The notes below the pieces were generated by a model. The model searched no databases. It was not told where the DNA came from and saw nothing but the letters and a program-made list of their open reading frames with translations. Both the position numbers and the translations under genes were made by a program. Source: Buddleja alternifolia (taxonomy: Eukaryota > Streptophyta > Magnoliopsida > Lamiales > Scrophulariaceae). From it: a stretch of 64,000 bases of DNA. Each line of letters begins with the position of its first letter. The first letter of the stretch is position 1. Below are positions 56,721 to 64,000 of this stretch, in pieces. Location: positions 35,508,814-35,572,813 of the forward strand of contig CM033392.1 of the NCBI GenBank assembly GCA_019426215.1. Direction: 5' to 3'.

Positions 56721-57262
56721 CTTCGATCGGATCGAGGAGCAGAATACTTGTGCACCGAGTTTCTTGATTATCTTAGAGAGAATGGAATTCTCTCACGGTG
56801 GACACCGCCCGGCACGCCTCAACATAACGGGGTAACCAAGCGTAGGAATCAAACCTTGTTAGATATGGTTCGATCCATGATGAGTTTCACTAAAGTTCCT
56901 AAGTCCATGTGGGGCTAAGCTCTTGAAACGGCTGTCTATCTATTGAATAGATCGCCAAGCAAGACGGTGCCCAATACCCCATACGAAAGTTGGTGTGGAA
57001 AGACGCCCTCATATAATCATTTGAGAATATGGGGGTGTCCAGCTTATGTAAAGCATTTAGTGGGAGACAAATTGGATCCCAAGTCCTCTTTGTGCTATTT
57101 TGTAGGATATCCAAAGGAAACTATTGGATATTACTTTTACAGCCCAACGGAACAAAGAGTTATTGTTTCGAGAAACGCCAATTTCTTGGAGAGGGGTCAC
57201 CTTCTAGATAGAAAAGGCGAGGCTATAGAACTTGATGAGGTCCATGAGAATGGATCAAGTTA
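56721..57262 (+). pseudogene. Element D integrase, C-terminal part
   Basis: It starts just before the second catalytic Asp (SDRGAEYLCTEF) and includes the Glu in PQHNGVTKRRNQTLLDM (about 56818-56868). A TAA at about 56917 and a TAA at 57260-57262 break the frame. The C-terminal copia block (NTPYESWCGKTPSYNHLRIW, about 56971-57030) is present. The first catalytic Asp was lost with the E-associated deletion. Confidence 0.87.
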
Positions 57263-59000
57263 AGAAATACAAATTAACCCACCCGACACCAACGAGGCTA
57301 CATCAGAGGCACCCACTGAAAACACACAACCTTTGAGGAGATCAAAGAGGATCCCAAAGGAGCCTGAGATATGGCTAGGCCTATTGCAAGAGGAGGGTAC
57401 TCAAGATCCTCCTTTAGACTCTGATCCGAAGAGTTTTAAAAGTGCAAGGTCTGACATTGATTCGAGAAAATGGCTAAAGGCCATGACATCCGAAATGGAT
57501 TCCATGTACTTCAACAAGGAATGGACCTTGGTTGACCCACCTGAGGGCATCAAGCCCATTGGCTGTAAGTGGGTCTACAAGCGAAAGCTTGGAGTCGATG
57601 GAGAGGTAGTCACCTATAAGGCTCGCCTCGTGGCAAACAAATTTACTCAAAGACAAGGGATTGACTATGAGGAACCCTTCTCGCCAGTGGCTATGCTGAA
57701 ATCCATTAGGATTGTGTTTGCTATATCTGCATATTTTGATTATGAAATATGGCAGATGGATGTAAAGACTGCAATCCTCAATGGAGAAATTGAGGAAGAG
57801 ATTTACATGCAACAGCCAGAGGGCTTTATATCCAAAGGGAGCAAACACAAAGTGTGTAAGCTCCAAAGGTCCATCTACGGACTTAAGCAAGCTTCTCGAA
57901 GTTGGAACAAACGTTTTGACACTGTCATACAAGAGTATGGATACATTCAAAACGTTGAAGAGACATGTGTGTATAAGAAAATCAGTGGGAGCGCTGTCAC
58001 GTTCATCATACTTTATGTCGATGACATCCTACTAATTGGAAATGATGTAGGGATGATGCAGTCGACTAAAGTATGTCTCTCTAATAAATTCTCCATGAAA
58101 GATATGGGAGAGGCGTCCTACATACTTGGTATGAAGATCTATAGGGATAGATCGAGTAGGATGCTACGTCTCTCCCAATCTGCATATATCGATCGTGTAC
58201 TCAAAAGATTTGAAATGGAAGAGTCCAAGAAGGGATTTTTGCCAATGGGACATGGCATCACACTTTCCAAGTCTATGTGCCCAAAGACTGAGGAGGAAAG
58301 AGTGAAAATGTCCAAAACTCCCTATGCTTCAGCGATAGGTAGTATTATGTACGCGATGATATGCACAAGACCCGATGTAGCATATGCATTGAGTGTGTGC
58401 AGTCGATATCAAGCGAATCCAGGCTTGGCATACTAGAGTTCGGTGAAAACAACCCTTAAGTATCTAAGGAGAACTAAAGAGTTGTTCTTGATATACGGAC
58501 GAGGAGAATTGGAATTAGAGAGGCTCACTGATTCTAGTTTCGAATCCGACAAGGATGACTCGAAGTCGGTCTCTGGGTTTGTATTTTTGCTTAATGGTGG
58601 AGCGGTTAGCTGGAAGAGTTCCAAGCAAGCAACCATAGCCGACTCCACCACTGAAGCAGAATTCATTGCAGCAAATGAGGCTGCAAAAGAAGCTGTTTGG
58701 ATGAGGAACTTCATCCAAGAATTGAGTGTCGTTCCATCCATGGGGGATCTAGTAACGGTCTACTGTGATAACAACGGGGCTATTGCGCAAGCAAAAGAGC
58801 CGAGGTCTCATCAAAAATCCAAACATGTTCTGAGGAAATTCCGATTGATACGAGAAATCATTGGAAAAGGCGACGTGCGAATGGAGCGCGTGGACACAAC
58901 GGACAACATAGCGGGCCCACTCACCAAACCCCTTAGCCAAAAAGTATTTGAAGGACATCTGGGAAGAATGGGCCTTAAGTACATGGGCAATTGGTTCTAG
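57263..59000 (+). pseudogene. Element D reverse transcriptase and RNase H
   Basis: The frame 57333-58436 includes WVYKRKLGVDGEV (about 57570), QMDVKTAILNGEIEEEIYM (about 57753), RSIYGLKQASRSWNKRF (about 57867) and the catalytic LYVDDILLIGND (about 58011). A TAG at 58434-58436 separates it from RNase H, which is open from 58443 to the TAG at 58998-59000. RNase H shows DSSFESDKDDSKSVSG (about 58530), STTEAEFIAANEAAKE (about 58645) and VYCDNNGAIA (about 58759). It is the best preserved copia pol in the window. Confidence 0.9.
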
Positions 59001-59014
59001 GGCAAGTGGGAGAT
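59001..59014 (+). other. Element D polypurine tract
   Basis: GGCAAGTGGGAGAT, purine-rich and directly before the 3' LTR; it would prime plus-strand synthesis. Confidence 0.85.
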
Positions 59015-60370
59015 TGTTAGAGTTAGTGCCCGGCGCACCAATTATTGGGCGCCATTCTTTGTAATGGTAACTCTAGAGTTGAACAATCATTTTCTTATAA
59101 ATAAAGTCAATCTCTTTTATATGTGTGGCATGTCTTTATTCTTAAATTAGTTTTTACTTTGGCTTAGAATAAAGTTCCGAAGGATCACACATAGCTATGG
59201 GACATCATTGCACATTGGGTGTGGCAATGATGGAATATGTCTCTAAGGATGTGATCTTTAAACATTGTTCCAAGTCGTAAAAGGGTTCATCGAGATAAAG
59301 GGATATCGATGCGACCCAAAAGACTTGCTCATATGATGCATACTTTAGGAGAAGTGTATCTCATTCCATAGATACTAGAGAAGTGTATCTCATTCCATAG
59401 ATACTGGCACGGTGAAAGCCAATGCATATATGAGGGTTGCCATTGTGGTAATGGGCGAACTGAACAACCCTATGGAAGTTCCTAAAATGGATTCCCAGTC
59501 GAATATGGAACTTCCAGTGGTCTTGTAGTATAAGAGTAATCCTTATGGACCTAAGATTCCATTGGTTGTCTTATGCATAATCGCGCATGTTCTTGATTTG
59601 TTACTTGATCACTTTAGATGATCGAATATGGGCAAACTCAGACATGCACGTCTTACGTAGTAAGGAACATGAGAATCGAGAGGAATCTATCTTTGACATT
59701 AGCCAGTTGGTTAATCTCCTATGGTTACATAGTGAATCGACTTAAGGAATCTTCGGCCGAAGTATAATATCTAAAGAGGCGTAGGGTTTCCTCGTTTAGA
59801 TAGTCGAAGTCGATTTCACATAACGTGGGAAACATAGTATTGAATTAATAGAGCTTCGACCTTAGCCACTGCTCTAGATTCAATCGGGAGATTAGATAGA
59901 GAGATCTTACTTAAACGACTTAGAAAATAATCGGGAGATTAGATAGATAGATAGATTCATGTGTTAAATTAAACGACTTAGAAAATATTCCTACCCTTCA
60001 CATAATCAAGCCTAAGCTAAGCTCAGAATCGTTTTGTTGTCTAGCACACAAGACAAGACGATTGGTGACTTGAACGAGGTGTGGATACATCTTAAAGGTG
60101 CGACGCTTGGAGCACTCTAAACTGGGAGATACGAAAAATGACGGGCAATTTCTCACCCAAGGGAAATTGTGTGGATTTGCACCACAGGGTTGCTGAGATC
60201 CAAAGTACGAGGTGAAGCGAAATTTTCGAAAGGTATAATTTTGCTTACCTCCTTATCAAATTCGATCGAACCAATTCCATATTCCTGTTTTCGGGTGGTT
60301 GTACATTTACTTTTGTAAAATTTTAATTTCCGCTGCCACGAGCCACCCGAGGGAATGAGTCAACCCAACA
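59015..60370 (+). repeat. Element D 3' LTR with internal deletion and filler
   Basis: 1356 bp, TGTTAGAGTTAGTGCC to GTCAACCCAACA. It is collinear with the 5' LTR up to about 59913 and again from about 59955. Between these, some 850 bp of the 5' copy are missing. The junction holds short copies of nearby words (aaacgacttagaaaat and aatcgggagattagatag each appear twice). A further small tandem duplication, gagaagtgtatctcattcc, occurs at about 59350-59400. Confidence 0.88.
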
Positions 60371-60958
60371 GGGACTAAGGATCTGGTCATCAGGTTTAGG
60401 CTTCAACACCCTAAGGTCTGGAGGGAAATGCTCAAAAAGTGACTGTAACCCGCTGTTGGTGATAGTAGAAGAGCAAGTAGCGAGATTCGTCTTACGGTCC
60501 CGCATCGACTTCCCGCTTTGGGAATCATCCTTCCATTCCCCCATTCCGTATAGTCGCTCACCAGAGACACTAAGTCATCACTCCCCGAGCTACCGTCGCT
60601 AGATGATGACGAAGAACTCACAACACTTGAAAAGAAACGATTGTGAGATTCACAATAAAAGCACAATTGCATGGTACGGACAAAGTCCAAAGGTAACCCC
60701 GGGTTATAATCCCAAAGCGCCGAGTGTCCCACGGTCACTGTGGGGAGCCGAGTGCCTTGCGAGTAGCAGCGGGGCTTAGATGACCCAGGGGCTTCGGGGG
60801 ACCACCCCCGAGACCAGAGGGGCTCGAATGATTCGCCATCCGCGTACACAAAAACCCCACTGTACGACAAGTCGAGAAGGAATCAAATATTCAAATGCAC
60901 TTATCAAATGAAGAGTTAGAGAAAGATGTTTACCTTTCCCAAGATTAACTCTAGCCAT
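60371..60958 (-). pseudogene. Tat antisense ORF, N-terminal piece
   Basis: On the minus strand an ATG at 60958 begins a short segment that reaches a GTAAAC donor-like site after about eight codons. The next coding-like stretch starts near 60850. A Ser-rich block (SSSSSSSDGSSGSDDL, about 60610) and, after a frameshift near 60540, a segment leading to LRVLKPKPDDQIL end at the D insertion (60371). It continues at 47271 with the Transposase_28-like domain. Stops and shifts make it non-functional, and the intron is a guess. Confidence 0.55.
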
Positions 60959-61180
60959 GGTGAAGAAGTGAGAGCTACCTAGAGAGAGTTTCCCACAAGT
61001 TAAAAGTTTTCAAAGGATAGGGGTGTGAATGAAAGGTGAGAGTGAAAAGTCCACACCTACCTCTATCTAAATAAAAGTAGGTGAAGAAGCCTTGAAGGCT
61101 TCCACCACAGTTCAAGTTGGACTTTACAGCTTCATGTGCACAGTGTAATTCTTACTCCCGAATTCAACGTCCTATAAAAC
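60959..61180. other. Spacer between Tat antisense ORF and 3' LTR-like region
   Basis: No ORF or repeat of note. It is the 5' side of the antisense ORF and could hold its promoter; I see no clear TATA box on the minus strand. Confidence 0.4.
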
Positions 61181-61640
61181 CCAGGAGTGGGGGGCATTAT
61201 GATGCCAAGAGTGGGGAGCATTATGATGTGCACCACAAATGTCTAAGGGCATTACGGTAATTACGCATATCCACGGCTCGGGACTGGGAGCTCCCCGTGG
61301 GTAAAATCCACGGGTAATATACTATTCAAGCCCAAAAAGGGCTGACGACCCACTAAGAGCAATTGAGCTATTTTATTAGTCTAAAATTCAATAAAGAAGT
61401 TAATTATTAAGCTTGATGGACTACTAATAGAATTAAGCCCACGACCCATAGCCCACTACCAGCTCCATATAAACACCTTAGAGGAGCTGGGAACGGCTCA
61501 TTATCTACTCTCTCCAAAAAAATCCACTGGCAAGAACTGAGAGTAAAACTAATACAGAATTTCGAATTGACTTGATCCCACATATTTTACCGTATCTTTG
61601 GGGGGTTTTACGATATACATATATTTTTTATTGTTACATA
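61181..61640 (+). repeat. Probable Tat 3' LTR region (boundaries uncertain)
   Basis: A purine-rich word, ggagtggggggcattatgatg in the text at about 61184, is repeated 24 bases later as agtggggagcattatgatg. This looks like a polypurine tract and LTR start. A TATA-like element in ccatataaacacc (about 61465-61477) faces the + direction, followed by a tattaatc-free leader and a possible end near gatcccaca (about 61585). The orientation agrees with the + strand pol at 230-4741. The partner LTR is outside the window, so the exact ends cannot be fixed. Confidence 0.45.
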
Positions 61641-61784
61641 CATACGCGATTTAGATATGCAAATAAACCAACATACCTTTGATTTTCTTCCTCAGAAAAA
61701 ATAAGGGTCCCCTTTATGCATTTTATGATTTGCCAAAACCCTTAATTCTATCAAACTCTAAAAATTTCTCGAGGACCCTAGTAG

Positions 61785-62385
61785 ACAGAGGCGCATTAGG
61801 AGAAGGAATGGAAGTCTTGGGATGAAAGTCTTGGGGGCATCTAAGAAATTAAGGCCAAGGGGTTGGATGGAGGGTTAGAAGACTTGGTGCTTGGTTTTTG
61901 GTCGGGACGGGTGGAAAATGGTCGAGATTGGCCATTGGAAGAGGACCTAGGGCAAGAGTCCCCAAAACTCAAAAAAGGGGGTGAAAGGGGTGAAATTGGG
62001 GAACATATGTACGACGAGGGTGGTAGAAGATGCAGCGTCGACGGAACCGGTAGCGGGGTCGGAGGTGAGAGGAGGATGAGGATGGTGAGAGCCCAGAGGA
62101 GATCTCAAAGGCCAAACTTGACCATTTTCCACCCGTCCGGTCCAACAATCAAGAACCCTAGTCTTCTAGCACTCTTTTTAAACCCCTTGCCCGTAACTTC
62201 TTAAATGCCCTTAAGCCATTCGTTCCTTCTCCTAATGAGTCTCTAGGTCTCATCTCGCCACCCTCCTCTCCCAATGGCCAATCTTGACCCTCTTCCACTC
62301 GTCCCGTCCAACAATCAAGAACCCAAGTCTTCTAAGCCTCCATCCACATCCAAACCCTTGCCCATAACTTATATGCCTAAACCCT
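61785..62385. repeat. Foldback repeat with a duplicated right arm
   Basis: The left arm at about 61785-61933 pairs in inverted orientation with about 62110-62245 (attaggagaagga, ggacgggtggaaaatggtc and other blocks). A second, more diverged copy of the right arm follows in direct orientation at about 62275-62385. The loop is about 176 bp. No transposase, LTR or clear target duplication. The frame 61863-62204 runs across the arms and is not a gene. It could be an old inverted duplication or a foldback transposon. Confidence 0.65.
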
Positions 62386-62387
62386 AA

Positions 62388-62898
62388 GGCTCCGTATGGT
62401 TATGTTTTTTGAGTTAAATTCTGAGTTTTTTTTGGAAAATGTGTATTATAGAAATTCGTGTAAAAATATTGACTTTTATTGTTTGTTTGGATGTGTTTTT
62501 AGAAAATAGTTGGAAGTGGTGTTTGATGTGACATAAAGTTGAATTTTATTGGAATTTGATATATAAAGTAATTGAATTAATTATGAATGTGTGTATATAT
62601 ATATATATAAATGATTTGATATAAAGTATGTGTATATATATATACATATATATTTAGTTATTATAAAATATGATAAAGTAAGAAAGATAATTAGTTGAAA
62701 AGTGGGATAATGTAATTAATGATGAAAGATTGTGAATTGATTGAAATGGTGAAATGATTGGTTGTTGTATAAGGGAATATGTAGTAGAATTTAAAATTTG
62801 AGTATTTTCTTTAAAATTTATCTAAAAATATATATTTTTATTTTTTGGTGATCCAAAAAATAAAAATGCAATTCAGAAAACGTAACCATACGCAGCCC
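62388..62898. mobile_element. MITE in the upstream region of the TypA-like gene
   Basis: About 511 bp with inverted ends: GGCTCCGTATGGTTATGTTTT at the left (first 20 bases diagnostic) and, at the right, the complement GGGCTGCGTATGGTTACGTTT. The interior is AT-rich with a (TA)n run at about 62598-62616 and no coding potential. The flanks (taa on the left, aaa on the right) leave the superfamily open; a 3-bp site would suit PIF/Harbinger (Tourist). Confidence 0.7.
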
Positions 62899-63142
62899 AA
62901 AGATCCCAATGGTCCCAGGCCAATAGCAATGGTGTAATGTCTAAAACCACCTCGTAAAAGAGAAAAAGGAATAAACCCATTAAAACCCTGAACTGCAGAT
63001 CAAGTAAAAATTATTATTATTATTATATTATTCAAAAAAGATCTTAAACCCCAACTTTTCATTTCTTGAACGAGAGTCGAACATTTGAGCAGCACTCTCT
63101 CATTTGTTTCCCACTCAATCATCATCAGCATCAGCTTCAACT
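62899..63142 (+). promoter_or_regulatory. Upstream region and 5' UTR of the TypA-like gene
   Basis: This 244-bp stretch lies between the MITE and the start codon. It has an (ATT)n run at about 63009-63028 and a pyrimidine-rich patch (cactctctcatttg) just before the ATG, but no convincing TATA box. TATA-less promoters with pyrimidine patches are common for plant housekeeping and organelle-protein genes. Confidence 0.5.
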
Positions 63143-63469
63143 ATGTTTGGTCCATTCCTCCTCCGCTCTCTCTTGTCCACCACCTCCACAAGATGTTCCA
63201 ATTATCTCAAGCCCCAACCCCTTTCACGCTTCTCTAGAACATTCTCATCGGCTAATGCCGCCGCCACGTCGCCGTCCTCCGCCGCGGATCCCGGTGGAGT
63301 TATGGACCCTAGCCGGCTGCGGAACGTCGCTGTTATCGCGCACGTTGACCATGGGAAGACCACTCTCATGGACCGCCTCCTGCGCCAGTGCGGCGCCGAT
63401 ATTCCGCATGAACGAGCTATGGATTCAATCAGCCTCGAGCGCGAGCGCGGCATCACCATCTCCTCCAAG
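63143..63469 (+). CDS. TypA/BipA-like translational GTPase, exon 1 (organelle-targeted)
   Basis: This is the only host protein-coding gene seen. Its 109 codons start at ATG 63143; the frame is open further upstream but without an ATG. The first 45 or so residues are rich in Ser, Arg and Leu and poor in acids ([10 protein letters not shown], then RFSRTFSS), a typical mitochondrial or plastid presequence, with a plausible cleavage near RTFSS. From about residue 54 it enters the GTPase domain: G1/P-loop [17 protein letters not shown] and switch I region with ERERGITI. These match the TypA/BipA family of ribosome-associated GTPases; the closest plant class known to me is the EMB2785-like group. 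The exon ends AAG|GTATAT in phase 0. Confidence 0.85.
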
Positions 63470-64000
63470 GTATATATGTAATATGTCTGTTTGGTTGTTA
63501 CTTTTGAAATTACAAAAGAAGAAGTGAGCCAAGTAGTACGAACCGCTACCTGCTTGATAGATTTTCTTTAAATTTGTACAAATTGTTGTATTTGTTGTTA
63601 TCTTATTCCGTGCTTGTTCTATTGGAGTTTTCTAGTTGATTTCTTTATTCTAGTTTTCTATTTCAATTAGAAGGAAATTCTAGAGATAGTGTCGCTAAGA
63701 ATGAACAATTTCCAATTTCTATAGTGATTATACGAATTATCAACAGATTTCTTTTCCCTTTTCTGCGAGGTTACTTTTCTACCTCTTCTGTTATACACTT
63801 TTCCACATTCCATGGTGGATAATTTTCCTCAGTACTTTTGCCTAATATATGTCACAGGGTAACTAGTCTTCAAAGTATCAGATGGAAATGCGCTCTTCTG
63901 AAAGACTGTTAGGTACATTTTTGAAATTTTCTATGGAATAAACACTACCATTGGCGGTGATGACAAAAAGGCCGGACTTACGGCTGCTACCATATGGTTG
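63470..64000 (+). other. Intron 1 of the TypA-like gene (partial)
   Basis: It begins with the donor GTATAT at 63470 and is T-rich throughout. No sequence matching the next part of the GTPase domain (the DTPGH switch II region) is found, so the acceptor lies beyond the window and the intron exceeds 530 bp. The frame 63066-63527 in another phase is a shadow of exon 1. Confidence 0.75.

Larger units (their letters stand above)
47272..60370 (+). mobile_element. Ty1/copia element D
   Basis: The order is LTR (47272-49398), tRNA-Met site, 1.7-kb leader, Gag, protease, integrase, RT, RNase H, polypurine tract, LTR (59015-60370). The flanks are gggaac on the left and gggac on the right, an imperfect target duplication. 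It lies in the antisense ORF of the Tat element, which reads up to it from 60371 and on from 47271. A truncated antisense element (E) sits in its integrase. Without E, D is about 8.9 kb. I did not assign the copia lineage. Confidence 0.88.
1..61640 (+). mobile_element. Ty3/gypsy Tat-lineage retrotransposon, fragmented backbone of the window
   Basis: The + strand at 230-4741 encodes aspartic protease, reverse transcriptase, RNase H, a second RNase H and integrase, in that order. The second RNase H is the hallmark of the Tat lineage. Downstream, an antisense extra ORF can be followed through three pieces (60958 to 60371, 47271 to 45870, 6339 to 5979), because element A and element D each interrupt it in mid-protein. 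After it comes an LTR-like region on the + strand with a TATA-like site near 61467. Tat elements are known to carry extra ORFs in either orientation, so I read all this as one element of which about 7 kb remains. The 5' LTR and Gag are off the left edge, so no target-site duplication can be checked. The right end is approximate. Confidence 0.62.

Noticed and set aside
61863..62204. 113-codon frame rich in Gly and Glu
   Set aside because: It spans the left arm and loop of the foldback repeat; no domain, and codon content follows the repeat.
63066..63527. 153-codon frame overlapping the TypA-like exon in another phase, and an 88-codon antisense frame
   Set aside because: Both are shadows of exon 1, which has recognisable GTPase motifs and a good splice donor.
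1..64000. Bacterial operon features (ribosome binding sites, riboswitches, phage genes)
   Set aside because: Everything recognisable is plant nuclear: LTR elements, MITEs, a split nuclear gene. No such signals were found.

Overview
This window is plant nuclear DNA, most likely from a eudicot. It is almost entirely LTR retrotransposons stacked inside one another, with one protein-coding host gene entering at the right edge. The signs are plant Ty3/gypsy Tat and Athila pol proteins, Ty1/copia elements primed by initiator tRNA-Met, hAT- and Mutator-type MITEs, AT-rich introns and a nuclear TypA/BipA-like GTPase gene. I cannot name the species.

Outermost layer. From base 1 to about 61.6 kb the backbone appears to be one Ty3/gypsy Tat-lineage element on the + strand. 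Its protease, reverse transcriptase, two RNase H domains and integrase lie at 230-4741. An extra ORF in antisense is cut into three pieces (60371-60958, 45870-47271, 5979-6339), and a 3' LTR-like region sits near 61.2-61.6 kb. Only about 7 kb of the 61.6 kb is Tat sequence; the rest is later insertions.

Second layer. Copia element A (Sirevirus-like, 6340-45869) and copia element D (47272-60370) both inserted into the antisense ORF. A hAT MITE (3857-4512) split the integrase, and a truncated copia LTR (4742-5978) follows pol.

Third layer. Element A holds two solo LTRs (6893-9188, 11239-12846), a Mutator-type MITE (39705-40078) and a second Sirevirus-like element, B (14549-39348). Element D holds a truncated antisense copia element, E (about 52505-56720).

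Fourth layer. Inside B lie a young Athila-type gypsy element, F (20325-29613), whose LTRs differ at about 15 sites by my count, and a solo Athila-type LTR (32239-33708). Inside the solo LTR at 6893-9188 lies a second hAT MITE (7452-7966). Target-site duplications fix most of these boundaries and give the order of insertion.

Every retroelement gene here is broken by stops, frameshifts or insertions. The most unusual coding structure is the envelope-like region downstream of pol in B. It is very long and seems to need removal of two short introns.

Right edge. From about 61.65 kb the DNA looks like host flank: a foldback repeat (61785-62385), a MITE (62388-62898) ending about 245 bp before a start codon, and exon 1 of a TypA/BipA-like GTPase gene (63143-63469), whose first intron runs off the window.
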